A DNA stretch of 64,000 nt from Martinezella rhizogenes (GCF_007002745.1 NZ_SGNY01000008.1:223776-287775); one strand, 5' to 3'; counted from the first letter of the stretch, positions 44,230 to 55,257 are shown. Program-made: numbers and translations. Notes: a model not told the origin generated them from the letters alone.

Positions 44230-44994
44230 ATGCAAAAGCGCGCGGACCAGTTGCTCGTTGTCGAAGAGCTGCGTGAAAGGCTGGAAAGGATCGGTAACGG
44301 CCCTGAACGGCTGCACGAGACCCTGCCTTTCGGCGTGGATGCCATCGACCATCACCTGCCGGGAGGCGGGCTGAAGCTCGGTTGCCTGCATGAGCTGAGT
44401 GGCGGCGGCAATGGCGCTGCCGATGGGGCAGCGGCAGCGCTGTTTGCTGCCGGTGTGGCGGCACGGCTTTCCGGCAAGGTTTTATGGTGTGTCACCCGGC
44501 GGGATCTGTTCATGCCGGGCCTGACGCAGGCCGGCCTGTCGCAGAACCGGCTCATCATCGTTGAATGCCGCGATGAGAAAGGCGTGCTCGACTGTTTCGA
44601 GGAGGGCTTGCGCTGCAATGGTTTCGGCGCGGTGATGGGTGAAGTGGCGAAACTGCCGATGACCGCCTCTCGGCGGCTGCAGCTGGCGGCGGAAACCTCT
44701 GGGGTTACCGGCATCGCCATCCGCCGCTTCCGGCGTCAAGCCGATGCGGCGCTGTTCGGGGAGCCGACGTCGGCGGTGACCCGCTGGCGCATTTCCGTGC
44801 GGCCTTCATCCCCCCTGCCGGTGCCGGGGGTGGGCAGGCCGCGCTGGTTTCTCGAACTTTTGCGATGTCGCGGCGGCGAAAGTGCCGAATTTGAAGTGGA
44901 AGCCTGTGATGCAAAGGGTCGTCTCGCTCTACCTGCCGACATGGCCGACGGATCGTTTCCGGCGTCTTTCGGGCAAGAACGCGCCGCCGGCTGA
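44230..44994 (+). CDS. imuA: ImuA, RecA-like partner of the mutagenic polymerase
   Basis: 254 residues. RecA-related fold but without a good Walker A (the site reads SGGGNGAADGAAAAL near residue 58). Family features: FGVDAIDHHLPGGGLKLGCLHEL and RDLFMPGLTQAGL. In Caulobacter-type systems ImuA, ImuB and DnaE2 act together in error-prone lesion bypass. Starts at ATG 44230 behind the SOS box and overlaps imuB by 86 bp. Confidence 0.9.
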   Translation: MQKRADQLLVVEELRERLERIGNGPERLHETLPFGVDAIDHHLPGGGLKLGCLHELSGGGNGAADGAAAALFAAGVAARLSGKVLWCVTRRDLFMPGLTQAGLSQNRLIIVECRDEKGVLDCFEEGLRCNGFGAVMGEVAKLPMTASRRLQLAAETSGVTGIAIRRFRRQADAALFGEPTSAVTRWRISVRPSSPLPVPGVGRPRWFLELLRCRGGESAEFEVEACDAKGRLALPADMADGSFPASFGQERAAG

Positions 44995-46426
44995 AAAGCC
45001 GCTGGTCATGATTGGTCGTCAGGGCAGCCGCCGGCTGGTGCTGGCGCTCGACAAGGCGGCAAAGGCGGCGGGCATCCGCCCCGGCACACCGGTCAGCAAG
45101 GCGCAGGCGCTGGTGCCGGGTCTTCTCGTTGAAGATCTGGATGCGGCTGGTGATGCCCGCGCCCTGCAGCAGCTGGCCTTTCATTTCCTGCGCATCTATG
45201 CCCCGATCGTCGCCGCCGACCCACCCGACGGGCTGGTGCTGGACACGGCGGGTGCGGATCATCTGCACGGCAATGAGACGCTGATGCTGAGCGGCATGGT
45301 CAACCGCCTGCATGCCGCCGGTTTCTCTGCCCGTGCCGCCATTGCCGATAGCTGGGGTGCGGCCCATGCGCTGGCGCGTTTTAGCCGTGACGCGATCAGC
45401 ATCGTGCCGTCGGGCGGGCAGCGGGCGGCGATCAGCGGCTTGCCGCTTGCTGCGCTCAGGCTGGAGGAGCGTATCGTTTCCGGGCTGAAGGTGCTCGGTT
45501 TCCGCAGCATCGGCGAGCTTGCCGAAGCCCCGCGCGCGCCGCTGACCCTGCGTTTCGGCCCCGAGATCGTTCGCCGTCTTTCCCAGGCGCTCGGCGAGAT
45601 CGGCGAACCCATCGAACCGGTGCGCGTGGCCGAACTGGTGGAGGTGCGGCGCGCCTTTCCCGAACCCATCGCAGCGGCGGAAACGATTGCCCGTTATAGC
45701 CAAAAGCTGGTTGCCGAACTTTGCGTCGCGCTGGAAAAACGCGGCCTCGGCGCGCGCCGGGTCGATCTGGTGCTGCACCGGGTGGATAGCGGCCTGCAGG
45801 CCATACGGGCCGGCACGTCCAGACCGGTGCGCGATGTCAAACAGCTTGTCCGGCTTTTGACTGACCGCATCGACACTATCGATCCCGGCTTCGGCATCGA
45901 GATGATGGTGCTGACCGCCACCCATGCCGAGCCGCTTATCGCCGCGCAGGCCCGTTCTTCGCTTCTGGAGGAAGTCCGTGCGGAAATCGCCGATACGGTC
46001 GATGTCATCCTCAATCGCGGCCACCGGGTCTATCGTTATGCGGCGGTGGCAAGCGATGTGCCGGAACGTTCCCTTACTTCAGTTGCGGCGCTGGCGGCGG
46101 AGGATACGCTCGGTTGGCCCGGCCACTGGCCGCGTCCGGTCAGGCTTTTTGCAAGGCCTGAACCCATCGAGACGCTGGCGCTGCTGCCCGACCATCCGCC
46201 GCGTTATTTCCTCTGGAAAGGCGTGCGCCATAATGTCAGGCGCGCCGACGGGCCGGAACGGGTGTTCGGCGAATGGTGGAAACGCGACCGGGAAAAGGCC
46301 GCCGTACGCGATTATTTCATGGTGGAAAACGAAGGTGGCGAGCGCTTCTGGATTTTCCGCTCCGGTGATGGCGAACATGCCGAAACGGGTTCGCAGGGCT
46401 GGTTCATCCATGGGGTCTTCGCATGA
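44909..46426 (+). CDS. imuB: ImuB, inactive Y-family polymerase subunit
   Basis: 505 residues from ATG 44909 (GGAAG 6 nt upstream). Y-family fold, but the N-terminus reads [14 protein letters not shown] where active polymerases have the catalytic Asp, so it is a non-catalytic scaffold as in other ImuB proteins. It links DnaE2 to the sliding clamp. The C-terminal region ([20 protein letters not shown]) is the part typical of the family. Overlaps imuA and overlaps dnaE2 by 4 bp. Confidence 0.95.
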   Translation: MQRVVSLYLPTWPTDRFRRLSGKNAPPAEKPLVMIGRQGSRRLVLALDKAAKAAGIRPGTPVSKAQALVPGLLVEDLDAAGDARALQQLAFHFLRIYAPIVAADPPDGLVLDTAGADHLHGNETLMLSGMVNRLHAAGFSARAAIADSWGAAHALARFSRDAISIVPSGGQRAAISGLPLAALRLEERIVSGLKVLGFRSIGELAEAPRAPLTLRFGPEIVRRLSQALGEIGEPIEPVRVAELVEVRRAFPEPIAAAETIARYSQKLVAELCVALEKRGLGARRVDLVLHRVDSGLQAIRAGTSRPVRDVKQLVRLLTDRIDTIDPGFGIEMMVLTATHAEPLIAAQARSSLLEEVRAEIADTVDVILNRGHRVYRYAAVASDVPERSLTSVAALAAEDTLGWPGHWPRPVRLFARPEPIETLALLPDHPPRYFLWKGVRHNVRRADGPERVFGEWWKRDREKAAVRDYFMVENEGGERFWIFRSGDGEHAETGSQGWFIHGVFA

Positions 46427-49400
46427 ATGCGCCCCGTTATGCCGAACTGCAGGTGACCACGCATTTTTCCTTCCTGCGCGGGGCAAGCTCCTGCGAAGAG
46501 CTTTTCGAACAGGCCAAAAGCCTCGGCATCGAGGCGCTGGGTATTGTCGACCGCAACAGTCTTGCCGGCATTCCCCGCGCTTATGAAGCCGCCAATAATC
46601 ATGGCATCCGCCTCATCATCGGCTGCCGGCTCGATCTGGACGATGATCTTTCCGTGCTCGCCTATCCCATGGATCGTGCGGCTTACGGGCGGCTTTGCCG
46701 GCTGCTTTCCACCGGCAAGAAAAGAGGCGGCAAGGGCAAATGCCGGCTGGCTTGGGACGATCTTGTTGCCTATGGCGAAGGCCTGATCGTCGTGTTGCTC
46801 GCTGACCTCGCGGATGATCTCTGCGCGCTTCGCCTGCGGCGGCTCAAAGCCGCCTTTGCCGACCGGGCCTATATGGCACTCAGCCTCAGAAGACGCCCCA
46901 ACGACCAGATGCGGCTTTTCGAGCTATCGGAGATGGCGCAGGTCGCAGGTGTGCCGACCGTGGTGACTAATGACGTGCTCTTTCATGTGCCGGAACGGCG
47001 CATGCTGCAGGATGTCGTCACCTGCATCCGTCATAATTGCACCATCGATGAGGCCGGTTTCCGCCGCGAACGCCACGCCGACCGCTATATGAAGCCGCCG
47101 GAAGAGATGCACCGGCTGTTTGCCCGTTACCCTGAAGCGCTCTCTCGCAGCCTTGAAATTGCGAAACGCTGCAAATTTTCGCTGAAGGAACTGGTCTATC
47201 AATATCCCGAGGAGCGCAGCCTGCCGGGGCTGACGGCGCAGCAGGCGCTGGAGAAGATGGTATGGGAAGCGGTGCCGGGGCGGTATCCGAAGGGTTTGCC
47301 TGAGAAGGTGGAAAAGGCGTTGCATCATGAGCTGGCGGTTGTCGGCAGGCTGCAATATGCCTCCTATTTCCTGACGGTGAATGCCATTGTCCGTTATGCG
47401 CGTTCAAAAGATATTCTATGTCAGGGGCGTGGTTCGGCGGCCAATTCGGTTATCTGTTTTGTGCTTGGCATCACCGCCATCGATCCCGCTCTTTTCAGCA
47501 ATCTCGTCTTTGAACGGTTCGTTTCCGAGAACCGGGGAGAACCGCCGGATATCGACGTAGATTTTGAACACCAGCGGCGTGAAGAGGTCATTCAGTGGGT
47601 CTATGACACCTATGGCCGTGACAAGGCCGCACTCTGCTCCGTCGTTACCCGTTATCGCGGGCGTGGGGCGCTGCGCGATGTCGGCAAGGTTCTGGGCCTG
47701 CCGGAAGACCTGACCAAGCTTCTGTCTTCGCAGGTCTGGCGCTGGAGCGAAGGGGTGGGTGAAAAGCAGGTAAAGGAACTGAACCTCAATATGGAGGATC
47801 GCCGCCTGAAGCTTGCCTTCGAACTGGCCAACCAGCTTGTGGGCACACCGCGCCATCACAGCCAGCATCCGGGCGGCTTTGTTCTGACCCATGACCGGCT
47901 GGACGAACTGGTGCCGATCGAACCCGCCGCCATGGATGATCGCCAGATCATCGAATGGGACAAGGACGATATCGATGTCGTGAAGTTCATGAAGATGGAT
48001 TGCCTGGCGCTTGGCATGCTCTCCTGCATGAAGCGCGGCTTCGACATGCTGGAGGCACGCACGGGCGAGAAATATGATCTCGCCGCCATGCCGCCGGATG
48101 ACGGGCCTACCTATGCCATGATCCAGAAGGCCGATACGCTCGGCACGTTCCAGATTGAAAGCCGGGCGCAGATGTCGATGCTGCCGCGCCTGAGGCCGAA
48201 GGAGTTTTACGACCTCGTCATTCAGGTTGCCATCGTTCGCCCCGGCCCCATTCAGGGGGATATGGTGCATCCCTATCTACGCCGCCGGCAGGGAAAGGAG
48301 CCGGTCCTTTTTCCGAAAAAAGAACTTGAAAGCGTCCTGGGAAAGACGATGGGTGTTCCGCTGTTTCAGGAGCAGGCGATGCGGATCGCCATGGATTGCG
48401 CCGGTTTCACCGCGGATGAAGCGGACCAGCTGCGCCGGGCCATGGCGACTTTCAAGAATGTCGGCACCATTTCCAAATTCAGGGAGAAACTGGTCACGGG
48501 CATGGTAGAGCGCGGTTATGAGCAGGAATTCGCCGAACGCATCTTCAAGCAGCTGGAAGGTTTCGGCAGCTATGGTTTCCCCGAAAGCCACGCGGCTTCC
48601 TTCGCGCTGATTGCTTACGCCTCCTCATGGCTGAAATGCCATCATCCCGATATTTTCTGTACGGCGCTTCTCAACTCGCAGCCCATGGGTTTTTACGCCC
48701 CGGCGCAGATCGTGCGCGATGCGCGTGATCATGGTGTCGAGGTGCGTCCGGTCTGCGTTAATAACAGCCGCTTTGATTGTACGCTTGAGCCTACGGGCAA
48801 GAAGAATGGCAAGGGTGAGGAGCGCTTTGCCGTGCGGCTTGGCCTGCGCATGGTGAAGGGGCTTTCCAATGACCATGCTGCAAAAATCGTCGCCGCCCGG
48901 CAGGATCGGCCCTTTGCCTCCGTCGATGATCTGTGGCGAAGGGCGGGTGTTCCGGCCGCCGCCCTTGTCTGTCTGGCGGAGGCCGATGCCTTTTTGCCGG
49001 CGCTTTCGCTTGCCAGGCGCGAGGCGCTCTGGGCCATCAAGGCCCTGCGGGATGAGCCGCTGCCGCTTTTCGCCGCCGCTGCCATCAGGGAAAATGCCGT
49101 TATCGAAGAGCTTCAGGAACCCTCCGTTGCGCTCCGGCCCATGACTGATGGTGGCGAGGTGGTGCAGGATTATGGCCATGTGGGGCTGACGCTGCGCGAA
49201 CACCCCATGACCTTCCTGCGGCATGATCTTTCCCGCCGCCGCATTGTCACCTGTGCGGAGGCGGTGCGCGTTCGGGATGGCACATGGCTGGAAACGGCCG
49301 GTCTGGTGCTGGTGCGCCAGCGCCCCGGTTCGGCAAAGGGCGTGATCTTCATGACGCTGGAGGACGAGACGGGCATTGCCAATGCGGTGCTGTGGGTCAA

Positions 49401-49701
49401 AACCTTCGAAAAATACCGCCGCGTGGTGTTGTCCGCCGGCATGGTCGGCATTTACGGCAAGATCCAGCGGGAAGGTGAGGTGGTGCATCTGGTCGCCCAC
49501 CGGCTGACCGATCTGTCGCAGGCCCTGGCAAGCGTGGGCGAGCGCAACCACGCCTTTCCCCTGCCGCATGGGCGTGGTGACGAGTTTCATCACGGCATGC
49601 CGCCGGATGATCACCGCGTTATCAGGAAACGCCCGCCGCCCGCCGACCATGATGACGATGCGGTCGAGCGGATAAAGGTCATTTCCCGCAATTTTCACTG
49701 A
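46423..49701 (+). CDS. dnaE2: Error-prone DNA polymerase DnaE2 (ImuC)
   Basis: 1092 residues. PHP domain at the start ([22 protein letters not shown]), polymerase palm with the catalytic PDIDVDFE near residue 375-382 and the conserved [11 protein letters not shown] near 525, a tandem helix-hairpin-helix region, and an OB-fold near 970 ([22 protein letters not shown]). DnaE2 lacks the tau-binding end of DnaE1. It does the mutagenic synthesis with ImuA/ImuB. Starts with ATG overlapping the imuB stop (ATGA). Basic/acidic C-terminal tail. Confidence 0.97.
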   Translation: MNAPRYAELQVTTHFSFLRGASSCEELFEQAKSLGIEALGIVDRNSLAGIPRAYEAANNHGIRLIIGCRLDLDDDLSVLAYPMDRAAYGRLCRLLSTGKKRGGKGKCRLAWDDLVAYGEGLIVVLLADLADDLCALRLRRLKAAFADRAYMALSLRRRPNDQMRLFELSEMAQVAGVPTVVTNDVLFHVPERRMLQDVVTCIRHNCTIDEAGFRRERHADRYMKPPEEMHRLFARYPEALSRSLEIAKRCKFSLKELVYQYPEERSLPGLTAQQALEKMVWEAVPGRYPKGLPEKVEKALHHELAVVGRLQYASYFLTVNAIVRYARSKDILCQGRGSAANSVICFVLGITAIDPALFSNLVFERFVSENRGEPPDIDVDFEHQRREEVIQWVYDTYGRDKAALCSVVTRYRGRGALRDVGKVLGLPEDLTKLLSSQVWRWSEGVGEKQVKELNLNMEDRRLKLAFELANQLVGTPRHHSQHPGGFVLTHDRLDELVPIEPAAMDDRQIIEWDKDDIDVVKFMKMDCLALGMLSCMKRGFDMLEARTGEKYDLAAMPPDDGPTYAMIQKADTLGTFQIESRAQMSMLPRLRPKEFYDLVIQVAIVRPGPIQGDMVHPYLRRRQGKEPVLFPKKELESVLGKTMGVPLFQEQAMRIAMDCAGFTADEADQLRRAMATFKNVGTISKFREKLVTGMVERGYEQEFAERIFKQLEGFGSYGFPESHAASFALIAYASSWLKCHHPDIFCTALLNSQPMGFYAPAQIVRDARDHGVEVRPVCVNNSRFDCTLEPTGKKNGKGEERFAVRLGLRMVKGLSNDHAAKIVAARQDRPFASVDDLWRRAGVPAAALVCLAEADAFLPALSLARREALWAIKALRDEPLPLFAAAAIRENAVIEELQEPSVALRPMTDGGEVVQDYGHVGLTLREHPMTFLRHDLSRRRIVTCAEAVRVRDGTWLETAGLVLVRQRPGSAKGVIFMTLEDETGIANAVLWVKTFEKYRRVVLSAGMVGIYGKIQREGEVVHLVAHRLTDLSQALASVGERNHAFPLPHGRGDEFHHGMPPDDHRVIRKRPPPADHDDDAVERIKVISRNFH

Positions 49702-49715
49702 GAAGGCGGCTCAGC

Positions 49716-50354
49716 TCACCTCTTGCGCGCCACGATGTAAGGGCGGTTGTCATTGCCCTTCGTTGCATGAATTTCCGTCGCCAGAATGTCGAAACCACCG
49801 GCGTTTATATGCCGGCCAAGTTCGGCCGCGTTGAACACGCCGGCATAGGGCGCCTTGCCGATTGCCCGCATCGCGGGCAGGACAAGGCGGATAAGCGGGT
49901 TCATATCGCCGACACAGGGGGTCTTGGTAATGAGCAGGCCGTGCGGGGCAAGCAGGGCATGAATGTGCCGCAGCGTGCCGGGCAGGTCGCGGACCAGATG
50001 AAGATAGTTGAAACCCAGTACCGCGTTGAACTGCCTGTCGCCCGGCACAAGCGCTTCCGCAGTCGTTGTGCTGAAGGTGAGGTTGTGGAGAGAACCGGCG
50101 GCTTGTTGTCTCTCTTTGGCAATTGCGATCATGTCGGCGGAAATATCCGTCGCGAGGTAGTCTTTGACACTAGCCGCCAGCCGGATCGCCGTCGTCCCGG
50201 TGCCGCAGCCCAGTTCCAGTATGTTGTCGTCGGGTTTCAGCAGGGCGCGGGTCCGCTCCAGCGTGCGCGCATATCCGGCCTCGTCTGAAATTCTGCCTTT
50301 CGCATATTTCCGTGCTGACCGGTTCCAGAAACGGGCGTCGTCGGCCATGCTCAT
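49716..50354 (-). CDS. Class I SAM-dependent methyltransferase
   Basis: 212 residues. Motif I ILELGCGTGTTAIRLA near residue 45, acidic motif II DISADM, and the LLAPHGLLITKTPC segment of small-molecule methyltransferases. GGGGAGC lies 7 nt before the ATG. Substrate unknown. Convergent with dnaE2 (14 bp) and downstream of an AraC gene on the same strand. Confidence 0.85.
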   Translation of the reverse strand: MSMADDARFWNRSARKYAKGRISDEAGYARTLERTRALLKPDDNILELGCGTGTTAIRLAASVKDYLATDISADMIAIAKERQQAAGSLHNLTFSTTTAEALVPGDRQFNAVLGFNYLHLVRDLPGTLRHIHALLAPHGLLITKTPCVGDMNPLIRLVLPAMRAIGKAPYAGVFNAAELGRHINAGGFDILATEIHATKGNDNRPYIVARKR

Positions 50355-50437
50355 GGTGGATGCTCCCCGGATGGTGCCCTTCCGCTTCAGGCGGATCTGT
50401 TCTCACACACTATCCTTACCCGGTTTGTCCGAAGCTT

Positions 50438-51376
50438 TTAAGCCGCATCCTCCAGCCCGGCCGTATCCTTGCGGCGGAACTGGCTGGGTGGCGCGCCGAG
50501 CACCCGTTTGAAGGCGCGGCTGAAGGAGGCTTCGGAATCGTAACCGAGCTTTTCCGCAGCGAGCGTCACGCGCATGCCTTCGCGCAGCCATAACCGTGCC
50601 TGATGCATGCGCACGCGCACCACATACCGCGCCGGGCTTTCACCCACCACGCGGGTGAAACGTTCCGCGAAACTGGAGCGGGATGCGCCCATCAGCGAGG
50701 CAAGCTCTTCCACACTCCAGTCCTTTTCCGGGGTGAGGTGGATGGCGGCCAGCACCCGCCCGAGTTCGGGATTGCGCACGGCGGCCAGCCAGCCGCTGGA
50801 ATCGCCGCAGCCATGTTCCACCCAGGTGCGGATCAGGGTCGCGGTCAGCACATCGGCAAGCCTTGCCAGAATGCCACCGGCGCCGACGCGGTTCAGCTCC
50901 ACTTCGCGCGCCATGGCTTCCAGCAGGTGGGGAATGGCCGGGTCGCTTTTGGCCAGGTCGCTGGTCAGCATCACATCCGGCATCAGCTGCAGCAGCGGGT
51001 GCAGATTATCCATGTTGAAACGCATGGAAGCGGTAAAGGCCACGGTATCGCCGCCGGCGCTGGCGCATTGCATGTCGAAAATGCCCTGGCAGACTTCCTT
51101 TTTGCCGAAACGGTCAAAGGGCGAGGGCGTCACATTCTCGCCGCTGGCAAGCACATGGGCGTGCCCGCGCGGCAGAAGCACGGCATCGCCGCATTTAAGC
51201 ATCAGCCATTCGCCGGAAGGCTTTCGCAGCTTCGCCTGGCCGACGCCGATAAAATGAAACCGCGCCGCTTCCTGTTCGGGAAAGGCGGTGGCCCAGGGGG
51301 TGGCCATGCGGCAGCGGCCATATTCCACGCCGTCAAGCCTCAGACCTCGCAGCATTTCCGTCAGGGCATCATTCAT
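50438..51376 (-). CDS. AraC-family regulator with cupin sensor domain
   Basis: About 312 residues from the Met at 51374-51376 (MNDALTEMLRGLRLDGVEYG), chosen because this is where family members begin; an ATG at 51427 is the only longer option and has no ribosome site. An N-terminal cupin_6-type domain (AVLLPRGHAHVL) is followed by two helix-turn-helix units (ELASLMGASRSSFAERFTRV and AEKLGYDSEASFSRAFKRV). Divergent from an MFS efflux gene with under 200 bp between, the usual layout for a regulator and its target. Confidence 0.88.
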   Translation of the reverse strand: MNDALTEMLRGLRLDGVEYGRCRMATPWATAFPEQEAARFHFIGVGQAKLRKPSGEWLMLKCGDAVLLPRGHAHVLASGENVTPSPFDRFGKKEVCQGIFDMQCASAGGDTVAFTASMRFNMDNLHPLLQLMPDVMLTSDLAKSDPAIPHLLEAMAREVELNRVGAGGILARLADVLTATLIRTWVEHGCGDSSGWLAAVRNPELGRVLAAIHLTPEKDWSVEELASLMGASRSSFAERFTRVVGESPARYVVRVRMHQARLWLREGMRVTLAAEKLGYDSEASFSRAFKRVLGAPPSQFRRKDTAGLEDAA

Positions 51377-51557
51377 GACATCTCGCAAATTCGGACGATT
51401 GGTTAAGGAATACGGATTTTCTAGCATGGAAACGCCGGGGTGTCACGCATAGCTTATGACCATCGATTTGCGGGCGCTGAACCGGCCTCCCAGCGGTTTC
51501 ATCGTCTTGCCCTTCCATTTCAGGGCGCATTCTGGCAATGCGCATCAGGAGATTTTC

Positions 51558-52775
51558 ATGAATAACCGGACCATAAACGAACTCGAATATGTGCCGCGGA
51601 GAAAAGAGCCGGATGCGAAGTGGGCCGCCGTGGTTTCGCTTTCGCTCGGTGTCTTCGGGCTGGTGACGGCGGAATTTCTGCCGGTCAGCCTTCTGACGCC
51701 GCTATCGGAAGATCTTGCCATCAGCTCCGGCATTGCCGGGCAATCCATCACCGTCACCGCACTGGTTGCGGCGGTTGCCGGCCCCGGCGTCGTCATCGGC
51801 ACACGCGGCATTGACCGCCGCTGGACACTTCTCGGGCTCACCACGCTGCTGATCATTTCCAGCACGCTTGCCGCCTTTGCCAACGGGCTTTTCATGCTGT
51901 TTGCATCGCGCGTCCTGCTCGGCATCGGCCTTGGTGGTTTCTGGGCCATGTCGGCGGCGCTGGCGCTGCGGCTCGTGCCGCTCGACAAGATGCCGCGTGC
52001 CATGGCCATCATCCTGACAGGGGTTTCAGTCGCCACCGTCTGTGCCGCACCGGTGGGCGCATGGATCGGCGCGACGCTCGGCTGGCGCGCGGCCTTCGTG
52101 GTTGCGGGTGTGCTCGGTGTTATCGCACTTGCCGTGCAGCTGCTCACCATTCCGTCTCTGCCGCCGGCCGGCGCACCCGGTCTTTCCACCATGTTCCGGC
52201 TGCTGCAGCGGCCGCAGGTCCGGATCGGCCTTCTGACAACGCTGTTCATCGTTGCGGGTCACTTCGCCGGCTTCACCTATGTTCGCCCGTTCCTGGAGGA
52301 CGTGCCGCAGCTCGGCGTCGAAGCGATTTCCCTCGTTCTTCTGGTTTATGGCATCGGTGGTTTCTTCGGCAATCTCTTCGGCGGTTTCCTTGCCGAGAAG
52401 AACACGGCATGGGCCGTGACCTTCGCCGCGACGCTGATTGCCGCTTCGGCCTCCATTCTGGTGATTGCCGGCGCATCTCCCGTCGTTGCGGGTGTCGCCA
52501 TCGCTTCCTGGGGTTTTGCCTTCGGCGCGCTTCCGGTCAGTGTGCAGAGCTTCATCACCCGCGTAGCTTCGGATGAGGCGGAAAGTGCCGGCGCGCTGCT
52601 GCTCACCACCTTCCAGATCGCCATTTCCAGCGGCGCGGTTCTCGGCGGCCTGCTGATCGATCTGCAGGGGGCAACGATGGTCTTCGTCTTCGTGGCAATT
52701 TCTGCCCTTCTCGGCGCATCGCTCATGGCGTCGCGCCGGGGTGTGGTGCCGCAGGTAGAGGCATCGCAGGGATAA
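51558..52775 (+). CDS. MFS efflux transporter (DHA1 type)
   Basis: 405 residues from ATG 51558 (AGGAG 6 nt upstream). Twelve helices with the DHA1 motif TAEFLPVSLLTPLSEDLAIS in helix 1 region and GLGGFWAMSAALALRLVP later, the NepI/YdhP/arabinose-exporter-like branch. Likely exports drugs, nucleosides or sugars; not assignable from sequence. Divergent from the AraC gene, which probably controls it. Confidence 0.88.
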   Translation: MNNRTINELEYVPRRKEPDAKWAAVVSLSLGVFGLVTAEFLPVSLLTPLSEDLAISSGIAGQSITVTALVAAVAGPGVVIGTRGIDRRWTLLGLTTLLIISSTLAAFANGLFMLFASRVLLGIGLGGFWAMSAALALRLVPLDKMPRAMAIILTGVSVATVCAAPVGAWIGATLGWRAAFVVAGVLGVIALAVQLLTIPSLPPAGAPGLSTMFRLLQRPQVRIGLLTTLFIVAGHFAGFTYVRPFLEDVPQLGVEAISLVLLVYGIGGFFGNLFGGFLAEKNTAWAVTFAATLIAASASILVIAGASPVVAGVAIASWGFAFGALPVSVQSFITRVASDEAESAGALLLTTFQIAISSGAVLGGLLIDLQGATMVFVFVAISALLGASLMASRRGVVPQVEASQG

Positions 52776-52790
52776 GAACCCGGCTAAAAT

Positions 52791-52848
52791 AAAAGGCCCG
52801 CTTTCGAGCGGGCCTCCGGATAGGAGCCGCGTAACGCGGCTCTTTTTT
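52791..52848. terminator. Back-to-back bidirectional terminators
   Basis: AGGCCCGCT-TTCG-AGCGGGCCT (52794-52815), preceded by AAAATAAAA, is a terminator for the minus-strand GTPase gene. GAGCCGCG-TAA-CGCGGCTC (52824-52842) followed by T6 terminates the plus-strand MFS gene. Together they separate two convergent genes. Confidence 0.85.
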
Positions 52849-52900
52849 GTAGGTGACGGGCAGGGGAACGCTGGATGTACAGCACACCGCCCCGGTCCTG

Positions 52901-54103
52901 TCAGGCGGCTTGTCTGTCCCAGTTGGCGAAGGGGTCCGGCAGGTGTCGCCATGCGTCGGGCGTGAAGGCTTCGGTGTCGATCAGGCAGGCATCGAGCTGG
53001 GCGCGGATGCGGGCCTCGCTCATCGGGTCGGAGCCGATGAAGACGATCTCCTGTCGCCGGTCGCCGAAGACCGGATCTAGATAGGGCTTCATCATGTCGA
53101 TAAACTGTTTTTCACGCGGCCATTGCTCCTTGGGCACGGCGGACCACCACAGGCCCATCTTGCCGGTGCGCACCAATGCGCCCGCCTGGCTGATCTCGCC
53201 GACATAACGTGGCCGTGTCGCCAGCCAGAAAAAGCCCTTGGCGCGCACCACCCCCGGCCAGGCACGATCGATAAAGCGCTGGAACAGTACGGGGTCGAAC
53301 GGTTTTTTGGCGCGGTAAACGAAGGAGCGGATGCCATATTCCTCGGTTTCGGGAATGTGGTCCTTGAAGCCGTGCAGTTCCTTGAACCACAGGGGATGTT
53401 CTTCGGCCCTGGCGAAATCGAAGCGACCGGTGCCGAGTACCTCCTTCAGTTCCACCCTGCCGAAATCCGCCTCGATGAGTTTCGCATCCGGGTTCAGCCC
53501 GACGATGATCTTGCGGGCCGCATCCCGCTCCTCGGGCGTGGCGGTGCCGATCTTGTTGAGGACGACCACATCGGCAAATTCAATCTGCTCGACCAGAAGG
53601 TCGACGATGGTGCGGTTGTCGCCATCACCCGCCGTTTCGCCCCGGTCGGCCAGAAAATCGGATGAACCATAATCATTGAGAAGATTGGCGGCATCCACCA
53701 CCGTTACCATCGTATCCAGCTGCGCGACATCAGACAGGCTGCGGCCGTTCTCGTCACGGAAATCGAAGGTGGCGGCCACGGGAAGCGGCTCGGCGATGCC
53801 GGTGGATTCAATCAGCAGATAATCGAAGCGGCCCTGTTCGGCGAGCGCACGCACCTCGGTCAAGAGGTCGTCGCGCAGCGTGCAACAGATGCAGCCATTG
53901 GTCATTTCCACCAACTGTTCCTCGGTGCGCGAGAGATTGGCGCCGCCATCCCGCACCAGCGCCGCATCGATATTGATTTCACTCATATCGTTGACGATCA
54001 ACGCCACGCGCAGGCCATCACGATTGGCGAGGATGTGGTTGAGGAGGGTGGTTTTGCCAGCGCCTAAAAAGCCGGAGAGGACGGTGACGGGGAGTTTTTT
54101 CAT
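52901..54103 (-). CDS. COG0523 GTPase (ZigA/YciC-type zinc metallochaperone)
   Basis: 400 residues from the ATG at 54101-54103 (GAGG 5 nt upstream). CobW/COG0523 G3E GTPase: Walker [16 protein letters not shown], the metal-binding [11 protein letters not shown] (CxCC), [15 protein letters not shown] base-recognition motif, and a C-terminal CobW_C domain. Zn-starvation members (YciC/ZigA) help deliver scarce zinc to essential enzymes. The three Zur-like boxes in the divergent promoter region and the zinc transporter on the other side fit that role. Confidence 0.92.
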   Translation of the reverse strand: MKKLPVTVLSGFLGAGKTTLLNHILANRDGLRVALIVNDMSEINIDAALVRDGGANLSRTEEQLVEMTNGCICCTLRDDLLTEVRALAEQGRFDYLLIESTGIAEPLPVAATFDFRDENGRSLSDVAQLDTMVTVVDAANLLNDYGSSDFLADRGETAGDGDNRTIVDLLVEQIEFADVVVLNKIGTATPEERDAARKIIVGLNPDAKLIEADFGRVELKEVLGTGRFDFARAEEHPLWFKELHGFKDHIPETEEYGIRSFVYRAKKPFDPVLFQRFIDRAWPGVVRAKGFFWLATRPRYVGEISQAGALVRTGKMGLWWSAVPKEQWPREKQFIDMMKPYLDPVFGDRRQEIVFIGSDPMSEARIRAQLDACLIDTEAFTPDAWRHLPDPFANWDRQAA

Positions 54104-54203
54104 GGGGACCTCGTTCTGTGGCAACAGTCGCGTGGGCGTTATGACGACCACGGCAGGCGATCTGGAAACGGAGGATTTTTGGAGTGCCGGTTCCAGTTGT
54201 GTA

Positions 54204-54218
54204 ACGTAATAACATTAC
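54204..54218. promoter_or_regulatory. Zur-like box 1
   Basis: GTAAT-AAC-ATTAC inverted repeat (54205-54217), about 100 bp before the COG0523 gene. Same core as boxes 2 and 3. Confidence 0.65.
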
Positions 54219-54310
54219 ATATACGCGACATGTCAACGGGCTTTGGAAAAAAAGCATCTGCGGAAGCGTGAGGTCTCTGCCCACCAGCGTGCCGCTCTGA
54301 CTTTCCAATA

Positions 54311-54330
54311 GTTAATGTTATTTCATTACG
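54311..54330. promoter_or_regulatory. Zur-like box 2
   Basis: TAATG-TTATTT-CATTA, an imperfect match (13 of 15) to the reverse complement of box 3. Confidence 0.55.
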
Positions 54331-54344
54331 TATTCGTTTGACGA

Positions 54345-54361
54345 ATGTAATAACATTACAT
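54345..54361. promoter_or_regulatory. Zur-like box 3
   Basis: ATGTAAT-AAC-ATTACAT, a 17-bp inverted repeat with perfect 7-bp arms, 39 bp before the zinc ABC ATPase gene. The AT-rich palindromic form is that of Fur-family Zur sites. Confidence 0.7.
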
Positions 54362-54399
54362 ATCAAGGGTCCGAATGAAACCCCGCCCAGGAGGGATCG

Positions 54400-55257
54400 A
54401 TGAGCGATCCGTGCCTCACCTTCACAAATCTGACGCTTGGATATGCCGGCCGTGCGGCCGTGCATCATCTGGATGGCGATATCACCAAGGGATCGCTCAC
54501 CGCGGTTGTCGGCGCCAATGGCTCGGGCAAATCGACGCTGATGAAGGGTATCGCCGGCATCTTGAAACCGCTCGGCGGTGAGTGCCGGATCAGCGCAGGC
54601 ATTTCCGTCGCCTATCTGCCGCAGCAATCGGAACTCGACAGGTCGTTCCCGGCTCAGGTGCGCGATCTCGTTGCGCTGGGTCTCTGGCCCAGGCGCGGCC
54701 TGCTTGGCCGCCACCGTTCTGAGGACAAAGCGGCGATGGGCCGGGTGATGGAAGCGGTCGGGCTTTCCGGCTTTGAAAAGCGCAATATAGATTCGCTCTC
54801 CGGTGGCCAGATGCAGCGTGCCCTGTTTGCCCGCGCCATGTTGCAGGACGCGCAGTTGATCCTGCTGGATGAGCCCTTCAATGCCGTTGATGAGCGCACC
54901 GTCACCGATCTTCTGGTGCTGATCAAGGCATGGGTTGCGGAAGGCCGCACGGTGCTCGCCGTCCTGCATGACCATCAGCTGGTGCGGCAGCATTTCCCCC
55001 AGACCCTGTTTCTCGCGCGGCGTCTCGTCGGCCTTGGCCCGACAGCCGATGTCCTTAAGCCGGAAAACATGCGCCAGGCGCGGCATTTCCACGAGGCATG
55101 GGAGGAAAATGCACCGTGGTGCGCGCCGGGTGATGCGCCAAGGAACAATGCGCCAGTGACCAATGCACCGGCGATCGATGCGCTCGATGCCGGGCCGCGA
55201 GCGGCATCATCCCATTCCCACATCCACTCCCACGCAAATTCGAATGCCCATGGCTGA
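54400..55257 (+). CDS. Zinc/manganese-type ABC transporter ATP-binding protein
   Basis: 285 residues. Walker A GANGSGKST near 40, signature LSGGQMQRALFARAM and Walker B LILLDEPFNAVD. The last 40 residues carry a His-rich tail (SHSHIHSHANSNAHG), likely to bind zinc. In A. tumefaciens a Zur-controlled zinc importer beside yciC is known as troCBA; this cluster has the same layout as far as I recall. First gene of an ATPase-permease-binding protein operon. Confidence 0.92.
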   Translation: MSDPCLTFTNLTLGYAGRAAVHHLDGDITKGSLTAVVGANGSGKSTLMKGIAGILKPLGGECRISAGISVAYLPQQSELDRSFPAQVRDLVALGLWPRRGLLGRHRSEDKAAMGRVMEAVGLSGFEKRNIDSLSGGQMQRALFARAMLQDAQLILLDEPFNAVDERTVTDLLVLIKAWVAEGRTVLAVLHDHQLVRQHFPQTLFLARRLVGLGPTADVLKPENMRQARHFHEAWEENAPWCAPGDAPRNNAPVTNAPAIDALDAGPRAASSHSHIHSHANSNAHG

